From: Deltaproteobacteria bacterium
GTDB lineage: Bacteria > UBA10199 > DSSB01
NCBI GenBank assembly: GCA_021414045.1
Contig: JAIOPF010000082.1
Coordinates: 1 to 13,284, forward strand
Length of the DNA stretch: 13,284 bases
Direction of reading: 5' to 3'
The position numbers and the translations under genes were made by a program. Numbering within the stretch: position 1 is the first letter of the stretch; the number at the start of each line of letters is the position of its first letter. The notes beneath the pieces were generated by a model. That model searched no databases. It saw only the letters and a program-made list of their open reading frames with translations, and was not told the origin of the DNA. Below are positions 7,675 to 13,284 of the stretch, piece by piece.

Positions 7675-7703
7675 TTGACCCTATGAGGCCCATTTTCTAA
7701 ATT
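7675..7703 (+). promoter_or_regulatory. Candidate sigma70-type promoter of pal
   Basis: TTGACC (7675-7680, 5/6 to consensus) and TAAATT (7698-7703, 4/6) are separated by exactly 17 nt, in the 81-nt divergent gap between the nitrilase gene and pal. Transcription would start near 7710, about 38 nt before the pal ATG. Confidence 0.55.
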
Positions 7704-7727
7704 AATCCTTTAAATCCGTGCATCCAA
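7699..7727 (-). promoter_or_regulatory. Weak candidate divergent promoter for the nitrilase-pilZ unit
   Basis: On the minus strand TTGGAT (7727-7722) and TAATTT (7704-7699) are 17 nt apart. The -10 hexamer would overlap the -10 of the pal promoter on the other strand, so the two promoters would compete. Match to consensus is only moderate. Confidence 0.3.
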
Positions 7728-7747
7728 GGAAAATGGAGGATCTTCGC

Positions 7748-8197
7748 ATGAAAACATCACAAAAAATCCTGAGCCTATTCTTTTGCTTCGGGATTGCCTT
7801 GGCCGGCGCCGCCTGTCAAAAAAAAGGGCCCGTCTCCTCGAATGACGGGGTCGACCTGATCAATATCCCGCTGGAGGCGATTCATTTCGATTTTGATAAA
7901 TACAACATTCGCGCCGATGCGCAGCAGATTTTGTCCCGACATTCCGATTGGCTGAAGACCAATGCCAGCGTCAACGTCATCATCGAGGGGAACACCGACG
8001 AATGGGGCACGGAAGAGTACAATCTAGCGCTTGGCGAGCGTCGAGCCATGGCGGCCAAGACCTATTTGGTCAACCTTGGCATTTCGGCCGACCGGATGAA
8101 CACCATCAGTTACGGGGAGTCCCGTCCGGTGAATCCCGAGCATAATCAACAGGCTTGGGACCAAAACCGCCGCGACGATTTCAAGGGACGAAAGTAA
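7748..8197 (+). CDS. pal: Peptidoglycan-associated lipoprotein Pal
   Basis: Outer-membrane lipoprotein that grips peptidoglycan through an OmpA-like domain and works with TolB/TolA in envelope constriction. 149 residues. The signal sequence ends at Cys23; the residues before it are LAGAAC, so the -3 position is Gly rather than the usual Leu/Val, a weak lipobox. The OmpA-like domain begins at IHFDFDKYNI (45-54). The peptidoglycan-contacting Asp is D84 in GNTDEWG, and the conserved RR follows in YNLALGERRA (R98-R99). The usual GHTDERG reads GNTDEWG here, with His and Arg replaced. The ATG at 7748 has GGAGGA (7735-7740) at 7 nt; an upstream in-frame GTG (7718) would precede the ribosome site and give a poor signal peptide. 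cpoB follows, as in tol-pal clusters, but tolB is not upstream. Confidence 0.93.
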   Translation: MKTSQKILSLFFCFGIALAGAACQKKGPVSSNDGVDLINIPLEAIHFDFDKYNIRADAQQILSRHSDWLKTNASVNVIIEGNTDEWGTEEYNLALGERRAMAAKTYLVNLGISADRMNTISYGESRPVNPEHNQQAWDQNRRDDFKGRK

Positions 8198-8207
8198 GTC
8201 TTTCGCC

Positions 8208-8236
8208 TTGTCCAGCCGCGATAAATTAAATAAAAC
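8208..8236 (+). promoter_or_regulatory. Possible promoter upstream of cpoB, overlapping the hairpin
   Basis: TTGTCC (8208-8213) and TAAAAC (8231-8236) are 17 nt apart, each 4/6 to consensus. If used, transcription would begin around 8243, inside the left arm of the adjoining hairpin. Such a transcript could not form the terminator. Weak match; listed because cpoB otherwise depends on read-through from pal. Confidence 0.25.
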
Positions 8237-8276
8237 CACAGGGAGGCCCGTTGTGCGTATCCTCTCTGTGGTTTTT
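8232..8276 (+). terminator. Strong intrinsic-terminator hairpin between pal and cpoB
   Basis: A 15-bp stem joins 8232-8246 (AAAACCACAGGGAGG) with 8261-8275 (CCTCTCTGTGGTTTT), with a single G-T wobble and a 14-nt loop. Five T follow the GG of the right arm (8272-8276). It starts 35 nt after the pal stop and ends 8 nt before the GGAGG (8285-8289) of cpoB, so it should terminate or attenuate transcription between two genes normally co-transcribed. Confidence 0.8.
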
Positions 8277-8296
8277 AACGTTTTGGAGGCTTTCTC

Positions 8297-9325
8297 ATGA
8301 AAAATCGCGGGTTTTTAAATAGCATGGCTGCCGGCTCCGCGGCGCTTTTAGCCATATTTTCCCTTGGAACACCGAGCCGAGAGGCAAGGGCGGAGAACGT
8401 CGCCGCACTGAGTGCAAAAGTGGATAATTTGGTCGCGACGAACCAGAAGAACTATCAAGACGTGGCGCAGGCCATGAATTCGATGACCGAGATCCAGCAA
8501 GAATTCCGGCAGATCAAGGGCCAACTCGATAGTTCCCAATACATCATGAAGGAATCCGACCGAGTCTACCAAGATCTCGACCTTCGGGTCTCGGCCTTGG
8601 AAGACAAGATCGGACAGATGCATAATCTGCTCAAGGATATCAGCCAAAAAATGGGCGCACCCCCGGCGGTGGCCGCGCCCAGCGCCGCGGTCAACCCTAA
8701 CGAGGTGCAGGAGTTTCAATCCCTGTTGAACGTCGCCAACGCCCGCGATTATCGAAACGCCGCTTCCGGATTCATGGGTTACCTGAAAAAGTATCCCAAG
8801 AGCGAAAACGCCGGAAGCGCCCAGTATTGGGTGGGAGAGTGCTTCTATTCGATGGGAGACTATGCGAAAGCGATCAGCGAATTCCAGATCCTCTCCGAGA
8901 AATACCCCCAGCATCCGCGGGTGAAGGAAGGGGTCTACAAGCAGGGGATGTCCTTTATGAAGCTGAATAAGAACGCCGAAGCGAAATTATTCTTCCAGAA
9001 AGTCATCGCCACCTATCCGAATTCCGCGGAGGCCTTCCAGGCGAAGGGTCGCTTGGCGCGGCTCGAGGACTTGGAGAAATCCAATCCGACCTTAGCTCTG
9101 GGTCCCCGTTCCGACCCCAAGGCGACGCCAGCGCCGGTTCCGACCGGAGTGCCGGTCTATAAGCCCATCATGAAGCCGAACCCCATGCCTCGGGCTCCCT
9201 TGCCGCCGCCTCCGGGCACCACCGGAAATCCGACTTCACCCACGGCACCCTCCACCCCCTCTCAGCCCGCGCCTTCTAGCCCCGAGACGCCGACGACGCA
9301 GGACTCCGGCGCACCCTTGTTTTAA
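8297..9325 (+). CDS. cpoB: Tol-Pal system protein CpoB/YbgF (TPR)
   Basis: Periplasmic coordinator of the Tol-Pal machine; in E. coli it links outer-membrane constriction to PBP1B/LpoB septal peptidoglycan synthesis. 342 residues. The signal peptide has an uninterrupted small/hydrophobic core (MAAGSAALLAIFSLG) and a cleavage site ARA|EN after residue 32. Residues 33-120 form a long coiled coil (AALSAKVDNLV, LDLRVSALEDKIGQ), equivalent to the trimerising N-domain. About 136-254 is the TPR domain: ARDYRNAASGFMGYLKKYPKSENAGS, then QYWVGECFYSMGDYAKAISEF and LNKNAEAKLFFQKVIATYPNS. The last 75 or so residues are a Pro/Ser/Thr-rich low-complexity tail not present in E. coli CpoB, probably a flexible linker. 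The ATG has GGAGG at 7 nt. A strong hairpin precedes it, and tsaD follows after 9 nt. Confidence 0.92.
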   Translation: MKNRGFLNSMAAGSAALLAIFSLGTPSREARAENVAALSAKVDNLVATNQKNYQDVAQAMNSMTEIQQEFRQIKGQLDSSQYIMKESDRVYQDLDLRVSALEDKIGQMHNLLKDISQKMGAPPAVAAPSAAVNPNEVQEFQSLLNVANARDYRNAASGFMGYLKKYPKSENAGSAQYWVGECFYSMGDYAKAISEFQILSEKYPQHPRVKEGVYKQGMSFMKLNKNAEAKLFFQKVIATYPNSAEAFQAKGRLARLEDLEKSNPTLALGPRSDPKATPAPVPTGVPVYKPIMKPNPMPRAPLPPPPGTTGNPTSPTAPSTPSQPAPSSPETPTTQDSGAPLF

Positions 9326-9334
9326 GGATTTGAA

Positions 9335-10330
9335 ATGCTTGTCCTCGGAATCGAATCCTCCTGCGACGACCTCTCGATGGCCTTGGTCGATGGCGGCAAA
9401 GTCTTGTCCAACGTGACCGCGACGCAGACCCTCGATCACGCGCCTTTCGGCGGAGTGGTTCCCGAGATCGCCTCGCGCCGCCATTTAGAGCATCTCGAGC
9501 CGACCTTGGCCCTTGCTCTGGAAAAATCCGGAAAAAGCTTGGGCGAGATCGAAGGGATCGCCGCGACCTTCGCGCCAGGCCTGGTGGGTTCTCTTTTGGT
9601 CGGATTGAATTTCGCCAAGGCCCTGGCCTTCGCGCGAAATCTTCCCTTTCGCGGGGTGCATCATATCGAGGGCCATCTGTGGAGCGCCTTTCTCGAGAAC
9701 GAAGCGCAGTACCCCTTCTTGGCCTTGGCCGTCTCGGGCGGGCACACCCATCTTTATTACGTGAAGGATTTTGGTTCCTACGAACTGCTCGGGCACACGG
9801 TCGACGACGCCGCGGGCGAGGCTTTTGACAAGGTCGCGAAACGCATGGGCCTGGATTTTCCGGGCGGCCCCGCCGTCGAGCGGTTGGCCCGAGCCGGAGA
9901 TCCCAGGGCCTTCGAGTTCGCGGTTCCTCAAGTGAAGGGGCGTCCCTTGCATACCAGTTTTAGCGGCATGAAGACCGCGGCCATGGATTACCTGGCGAAC
10001 CTGGAGGTCGAGCGACATCCCGATCTCGCTGCCTCCTTTCAGCGAGGCGTCGTTCGCGCCCTGATCGCGGTCCTGCGACGGGCCTCCGAGGCCCGACCGG
10101 TGCGCCAACTGGTGGCGGCCGGCGGCGTCGCCTGCAATGGACCGCTGCGCGATGCCTTGGCGGCGCTCGCGGCCGAAAGAAAAATCCCCCTGGTCTTGCC
10201 GGCGCCGAAATATTGCACGGACAACGGCGCGATGATCGCCTTCACCGGCGAAAAATACCTGAGCTCGGGGCGAACCCATCCCTTGAGCCTCAACGCCTGC
10301 GCCCGCCTTCCGCTCGGAGCGGACGCTTGA
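9335..10330 (+). CDS. tsaD: tRNA N6-threonylcarbamoyladenosine transferase TsaD
   Basis: Transfers threonylcarbamoyl from TC-AMP to A37 of ANN-decoding tRNAs (t6A), with TsaB and TsaE; essential in most bacteria. 331 residues, normal for the Kae1/Qri7/TsaD family of ASKHA-fold proteins. Seen: GIESSCDDLSMALVD at the N-terminus, GGVVPEIASRRHLEH, the metal-binding HHIEGH (109-114, ligands H110 and H114), AVSGGHTHLYYV, DDAAGEAFDKVAKRMGL with FPGGPAVERLA, VAAGGVACNGPLR, and CTDNGAMIAF with the third metal ligand D296. The stop codon overlaps the rsmA start. AAGGA runs across the cpoB stop and serves as ribosome site. It is therefore probably co-transcribed with cpoB and rsmA, giving a translation-fidelity block behind the tol-pal genes. 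Confidence 0.97.
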   Translation: MLVLGIESSCDDLSMALVDGGKVLSNVTATQTLDHAPFGGVVPEIASRRHLEHLEPTLALALEKSGKSLGEIEGIAATFAPGLVGSLLVGLNFAKALAFARNLPFRGVHHIEGHLWSAFLENEAQYPFLALAVSGGHTHLYYVKDFGSYELLGHTVDDAAGEAFDKVAKRMGLDFPGGPAVERLARAGDPRAFEFAVPQVKGRPLHTSFSGMKTAAMDYLANLEVERHPDLAASFQRGVVRALIAVLRRASEARPVRQLVAAGGVACNGPLRDALAALAAERKIPLVLPAPKYCTDNGAMIAFTGEKYLSSGRTHPLSLNACARLPLGADA

Positions 10331-11133
10331 AACCCAAGAAATCCCTAGGCCAACATTTCTTGGCGCGCGGCGCGGTGATCAACCGCATACTTCGGGCCTT
10401 GGATTGCCAGCCCGAGGACAAGGTCCTGGAAATAGGCCCCGGTCGCGGCGCCCTGACTTTGCCCCTTCTCGATCAGGTCGGAACCGTCCTGCTCGTCGAG
10501 AAAGACGGCGAACTGGCCGAGCGTCTGCGGGAAAAGCTGGGCGAGAAGCCCGTCGAGATTTTAGAAGGCGATTTCCTCGAATTGGATTGGGCGGAGTTGG
10601 AGTCTCGGCTCGGCCGACGATTCAAGATTCTTTCCAACCTTCCTTACAACGTTGGGACCGCGATCTTCACCAAGCTCCTGCGCCGCGCGGCGCCCGGAAC
10701 CGAGATGGTCTTGATGTTCCAGCGCGAAGTCGGCGAGCGCCTTTTGGCCAAGCCTCGCGGCAAGGAATACGGCTCGCTGAGCGTCTTCGCGCAGTTGGCG
10801 GCGGAGGGCCGCTTGGTGACCGTCGTCTCGCCCGCGGCTTTTCAGCCTCCGCCGAAAGTCGAGAGCATCGTGTTGCGTTTCCGAAAACGGGAGGATCCCG
10901 CCTTGCCTCCCGAGGAATGGGAATCGTTCGAAGCCTTCGTTCAAGCGGGTTTTGCGCAGCGTCGCAAGATGCTGCGGCAGAACTTGCGGGCGGTTATTCC
11001 GGGAGCTTTGGCGGAAGAGGTCGAGGCACGCCTATCCGCGGTGGGCGCCAATGCTCAGGCGCGGGCGGAAGAGCTTTCCGTCGAGCAGTGGATACGTTTG
11101 TTTAAGGCACGGTTAGAGACACTGGGTCGCTGA
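10327..11133 (+). CDS. rsmA: 16S rRNA (adenine1518/1519-N6)-dimethyltransferase RsmA/KsgA
   Basis: S-adenosylmethionine-dependent enzyme that dimethylates the two adjacent adenines of the helix 45 loop of 16S rRNA late in 30S assembly. The TTG at 10327 overlaps the tsaD TGA (TTGA) and has GGAG (10316-10319) at 7 nt. This gives 268 residues opening with KPKKSLGQHFL, the diagnostic N-terminus of the family; an upstream start inside tsaD would add unrelated residues. SAM motif I is EIGPGRGALT (35-44), the catalytic motif NLPYN is at 104-108, and the other signatures are QREVGERLLAKPRGKEYGSLSV, FQPPPKVESIVLRF and AGFAQRRKMLRQNLR. Complete, with no missing key residue. Its last 32 nt overlap the 3' end of the lipoprotein gene on the other strand, and no terminator is visible between them. 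Confidence 0.97.
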   Translation: MKPKKSLGQHFLARGAVINRILRALDCQPEDKVLEIGPGRGALTLPLLDQVGTVLLVEKDGELAERLREKLGEKPVEILEGDFLELDWAELESRLGRRFKILSNLPYNVGTAIFTKLLRRAAPGTEMVLMFQREVGERLLAKPRGKEYGSLSVFAQLAAEGRLVTVVSPAAFQPPPKVESIVLRFRKREDPALPPEEWESFEAFVQAGFAQRRKMLRQNLRAVIPGALAEEVEARLSAVGANAQARAEELSVEQWIRLFKARLETLGR

Positions 11134-11524
11134 CATCTCCGTTCAACTCCTGAATCAGGTCGATCTGATCCCCGGTAGCCCCGTCGATCAGCAAGGTGAA
11201 GGCGCCGTTCGCGTTCGCGACGGTTTCCGTGATGAAGGTTTGGGCGCGGGCCTCCCGCAACAAGAGATTTTTCAGCCAGGAAAAGGGCCCTACTTGATTG
11301 ACGTTGCGGGCCTGCACCGTGGCATTGGGAAGCGCCGCGCCGTCTTGTCCGGTGATTTGGACCGCGCCGGTTTGGTCTGGCGGGGAAATTCTCATGAGTT
11401 GGGTGACGGGAGCTGGAATGGAAGCCGGGGGAGCGCCTCCTCCTCCGCAGCTGAACAAGGCCAAGAGGCAAAGCGAAAAGAGCAAACCGCGGAATCCGCT
11501 ATTTCGAAGCGTGAAAGATTTCAT
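11102..11524 (-). CDS. Small putative lipoprotein, unknown function
   Basis: 140 residues starting at the ATG at 11524, which has a GGGAGGG-type ribosome site 8 nt before it; an in-frame start further upstream at 11581 would bury the signal peptide. The N-terminus is a clear lipoprotein signal: basic Arg residues, the hydrophobic core GLLFSLCLLALFSC, then Cys26 followed by four Gly and a Pro/Ala linker. The mature part (AVQITGQDGAALPNATVQARN, then ETVANANGAFTLLIDGATGDQIDL) has the alternating pattern of a carboxypeptidase-regulatory-like or Ig-like beta sandwich, with a helical insert (SWLKNLLLREARAQTF) in between. The fold assignment is tentative and I recognise no specific family. The gene lies downstream of the 496-aa protein but is separated from it by a perfect terminator, and overlaps rsmA by 32 nt at the 3' end. 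Confidence 0.75.
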   Translation of the reverse strand: MKSFTLRNSGFRGLLFSLCLLALFSCGGGGAPPASIPAPVTQLMRISPPDQTGAVQITGQDGAALPNATVQARNVNQVGPFSWLKNLLLREARAQTFITETVANANGAFTLLIDGATGDQIDLIQELNGDVSDPVSLTVP

Positions 11525-11582
11525 CTCGGGGACCCTCCCATTTTCTAAGGCATCATAAACCGACCAACCAAACTCGACCATG

Positions 11583-11618
11583 AAAAAAAGCAGGGCGGAC
11601 CCGTTGGGGTCCGCCCTG
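11583..11618 (-). terminator. Rho-independent terminator of the 496-aa secreted protein gene
   Basis: A perfect 12-bp GC-rich stem, CAGGGCGGACCC (11591-11602) with GGGTCCGCCCTG (11607-11618), closes a 4-base loop. On the minus strand it is followed, after one base, by seven T (11589-11583). It lies 17 nt past the stop codon at 11636. Confidence 0.9.
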
Positions 11619-11635
11619 GAGAAGGATGGGGATAT

Positions 11636-13126
11636 TTATTCGGAGTCGCGTTTCCGGAATCGCAGCCGAGTGATCAAGCCGGCGACGGCGAAGAGCAGGA
11701 AGGGCAGGGCGTTCGCGCCGTTGGGGATCTCATCGAGCCCGGCGACCAGGCTGCAACCGCCTTTGCCGCTGTCCTCTTGGTTGCCGCCCTTGGCGAGCAT
11801 GGCGCGGGCCCAGATAGTGAGGGGCGATTGCTCGAAGTCGCTGTTCATCCAGTAGCCCTTCGTGGAGCGTTCCAGGACCGAGGTGCGCAGGACGTCCGCG
11901 ACCGTCATGCCGCCTTGCGCTTCGAAGCGTTCATGGATGGAGCGCTCGAGATCGTTATGCCCGAAGTGGGCATCCCAGGCCGCGATTTCCACTCCGTAGT
12001 CCGAGACCGTGGGAGAGTAGACGCCCGAGGCATCCATCAGGAAATTGACGATGTCCGTCTCTAGCTTGGGCAGGCACGCCTTGCCCTGCTTGTCGCAATC
12101 CGAGAGAAATTGGTCATAATCCGCCAAGCGGTTGCCTTTGAGCAGTCCGCCTTCTCCGACCAAGGTCAGGTCTTGGACATCTTGCACCGCTTTGTAGGCC
12201 TCCCGGAAATATTGGAGCGAGTCGTTGAGGTGCCCGATGGTGATGTCCACCTCTTCCGGGTTGACGTCGGGACGATTGCGGCCTTCCTTCAGCGCGAGGA
12301 TCGCCGTTTGGATAGCGCTTTCGAATTTCTCGCGTTGCGCCCCGAGGTCGGTGAGGGGATTGACGAGCTTGGTTTCCTGCAAGGCATCCGAAAATTCCAG
12401 GATGGTATTCGGGAGGGTCCGCAGCTCTTCCTTGAGGTCATTGGAAGCTTGCATCACCTCGTCCGCCCGGCCTTCGGTGTAGGCCGCCGCGCCGCGGCTG
12501 AGTCCCAAGAACAGATGGATCTGCTGGCTGATGAGCCGGTAAGAAGGCGAGTCGCGGTCCGGTATCTCGAACTCCTGACCGGTGGCCAAAAAGACGACTT
12601 GAGGGATGAGTCTATCCACTTCTTCCTGCGAGGCGGAGTAATAGATTGGGCCATCGCCGGGCTGCATCGGCGTCAGGTCGCAGACCGGATCCCAGCACCA
12701 CGATAGCACCCAATTGGCTCCTTGCCCGAGTCCGGTTCCAATGGTGGCTCCGGCAATCACGGCGGCGGCGACCCCCGCGGCCGTCACCGCGGCTCCGTAA
12801 GCGGCGACAGCGGCGGCGACGGCGGCTTCCGCGAGGCCCACGGCGGTGGTCGCCTCTCCAATCACGATAATCGATCCGCCGGCCTTGGCGAGATCCAGTG
12901 CGGCCTTGGCCTGGTCCAAGTTCGCCTTGGCCAGATCCAGTGCCGCTTTGGCGGCGGTCAGAACGGCTGCTGCCGTGGCTCCGCCCGCTTTGGCGACGGT
13001 CATGGTATAGTCTTTGGTCGTTTCCCAGAGTGAATCGTCGGCGCGGGCTTTCGGAAGCGCGCCGATGAAGAGACTGCAGGCGAGAGACCCGGCCAACACT
13101 CGGCGGGCGAAAGATTGGAATTTCAT
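11636..13126 (-). CDS. Secreted protein with heptad repeats and Cys-type C-terminal sorting signal, unknown function
   Basis: 496 residues; I recognise no family for the body. The start is secure: AAGGAGG (13138-13132) sits 5 nt before the ATG. Residues 1-29 are a Sec signal peptide with probable cleavage ARA|DD. Residues 59-82 carry AKAxLDx heptads, followed by a Gly/Ala/Val-rich stretch (about 86-135) ending in a glycine zipper (G126, G130, G134) that could insert in a membrane. Two cysteines follow in SWCWDPVCD (144 and 149), possibly a disulfide. Residues 155-455 look globular and mostly helical. The C-terminus is tripartite: GGCSLVAG (Cys458), a hydrophobic helix ANALPFLLFAVAGLI (471-485) and the basic cluster RLRFRKR. 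This is the architecture of MYXO-CTERM/JDVT-CTERM-like sorting signals processed by intramembrane proteases, which anchor proteins at the cell surface. Terminated by a strong hairpin; a highly AT-rich region precedes it. Confidence 0.8.
   Translation of the reverse strand: MKFQSFARRVLAGSLACSLFIGALPKARADDSLWETTKDYTMTVAKAGGATAAAVLTAAKAALDLAKANLDQAKAALDLAKAGGSIIVIGEATTAVGLAEAAVAAAVAAYGAAVTAAGVAAAVIAGATIGTGLGQGANWVLSWCWDPVCDLTPMQPGDGPIYYSASQEEVDRLIPQVVFLATGQEFEIPDRDSPSYRLISQQIHLFLGLSRGAAAYTEGRADEVMQASNDLKEELRTLPNTILEFSDALQETKLVNPLTDLGAQREKFESAIQTAILALKEGRNRPDVNPEEVDITIGHLNDSLQYFREAYKAVQDVQDLTLVGEGGLLKGNRLADYDQFLSDCDKQGKACLPKLETDIVNFLMDASGVYSPTVSDYGVEIAAWDAHFGHNDLERSIHERFEAQGGMTVADVLRTSVLERSTKGYWMNSDFEQSPLTIWARAMLAKGGNQEDSGKGGCSLVAGLDEIPNGANALPFLLFAVAGLITRLRFRKRDSE
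12881..12952 (-). repeat. 21-bp tandem repeat encoding AKAxLDx heptads
   Basis: Three full 21-bp units plus a partial fourth lie inside the 496-aa gene. The first and third units are nearly identical in DNA (shared core GCCAGATCCAGTGC versus GCGAGATCCAGTGC), and the middle one has diverged. They encode AKAALDL, AKANLDQ, AKAALDL and AKAG (residues 59-83), a regular amphipathic helix. Confidence 0.8.
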
Positions 13127-13164
13127 GAGATCCTCCTTAAAAAGTGATGAATGACTGAGTAAAA

Positions 13165-13180
13165 TGCAGGAAGGAGGCCA
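13165..13180 (-). promoter_or_regulatory. Possible sigma54-type promoter of the 496-aa protein gene
   Basis: Read on the minus strand, TGGCCTCCTTCCTGCA has the GG and GC doublets exactly ten bases apart, with TGGC and TGCA ends as in the -24/-12 consensus. The inner bases match poorly. Transcription would start about 28 nt before the ATG. No convincing -35/-10 pair was found here, but chance occurrence is possible. Confidence 0.3.
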
Positions 13181-13184
13181 AGTG

Positions 13185-13284
13185 TTGACTAGTATGAAAT
13201 AATTGATGATTTTTTGATTTTGATATATTTTTATTTAAATTAATCGTTTAAATTATGAAAAATTATCGATATAAAAATCTATAA
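13185..13284. other. AT-rich non-coding end of the window
   Basis: From about 13185 to the edge the sequence is overwhelmingly A and T, in sharp contrast with the GC-rich genes. It contains T-runs (13210-13215) and A/T tracts and no credible ORF. It lies upstream of the 496-aa gene and may be its upstream activating region, or the edge of a differently composed region beyond the window. Confidence 0.6.
13234..13255. repeat. Direct repeat TTTAAATTA x2
   Basis: Two exact copies of TTTAAATTA (13234-13242 and 13247-13255) are separated by ATCG, so they recur every 13 bp. They may be a regulator-binding site or a chance product of the AT-rich composition. Confidence 0.4.

Noticed and set aside
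9485..10279. 264-residue open frame on the minus strand inside tsaD
   Set aside because: It lies entirely antisense to tsaD, which has all its family motifs, and its own sequence has no recognisable domain or ribosome site.
10213..10326. Longer RsmA starting inside tsaD
   Set aside because: The added residues do not resemble RsmA, and the family N-terminus KPKKSLGQHFL begins exactly at the TTG with a GGAG site before it.
12110..12706. 198-residue plus-strand open frame inside the 496-aa minus-strand gene
   Set aside because: The minus-strand frame has a signal peptide, a perfect ribosome site, a terminator and a sorting tail; the plus-strand frame has none of these.
12881..12952. CRISPR-like array
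   Set aside because: The units are contiguous 21-bp coding repeats in frame with no spacers.
13185..13213. Plus-strand promoter TTGACT in the AT-rich end
   Set aside because: No acceptable -10 lies at 16-18 nt, and no plus-strand gene follows within the window.

Overview
The window is a GC-rich, densely packed chromosomal segment from a Gram-negative bacterium. Outer-membrane and periplasmic genes (pal, a YbgF/CpoB protein, two lipoprotein or signal-peptide proteins), SecDF, a PilZ protein and a C-terminal Cys/TM/basic sorting-type tail together suggest a deltaproteobacterial-grade lineage (Myxococcota, Bdellovibrionota or related candidate phyla). That placement is inferred from gene content and style; there is no rRNA here to settle it. 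No tRNA, rRNA, IS element, integrase or CRISPR array was seen.

Layout. 1-3567 (+): the 3' part of secD, then secF and recJ in one run; recJ most likely starts at a rare CTG codon. 3573-4289 (+): a separate small unit with its own candidate promoter, encoding a phasin-like coiled-coil protein and closed by a strong hairpin terminator. 4367-6444 (+): two overlapping ArsA/Get3-type ATPase genes (ATGA overlap), a paralogous pair in which the second copy has lost the signature lysine of the deviant Walker A motif. 6447-7666 (-): a PilZ-domain protein and, upstream of it, a nitrilase-superfamily amidohydrolase broken by a single-base frameshift. 7675-11133 (+): a candidate promoter, then pal, a strong terminator-like hairpin, cpoB/ybgF, tsaD and rsmA. 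11102-13126 (-): a small lipoprotein whose 3' end overlaps rsmA tail to tail, a perfect-stem terminator, and a 496-aa secreted, lineage-specific protein with heptad repeats and a Cys-type C-terminal sorting signal. 13127-13284: a very AT-rich non-coding end that probably holds this gene's promoter.

How the genes work together. SecD and SecF form the proton-driven accessory complex of the Sec translocon, which would help export Pal, CpoB and both minus-strand envelope proteins. Pal and CpoB belong to the Tol-Pal system for outer-membrane constriction at division; tolQRAB are not adjacent. TsaD (t6A tRNA modification) and RsmA (16S rRNA dimethylation) are translation-maintenance genes appended to the same run. 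The ATPase pair is reminiscent of mycobacterial Rv3679-Rv3680 rather than arsenite pumps.

Most of the window is ordinary housekeeping sequence. The points that deserve a second look are the asymmetric ATPase pair, the sorting-tail protein at the right edge with its AT-rich upstream region, the nitrilase frameshift, the CTG start of recJ, and the hairpin between pal and cpoB.
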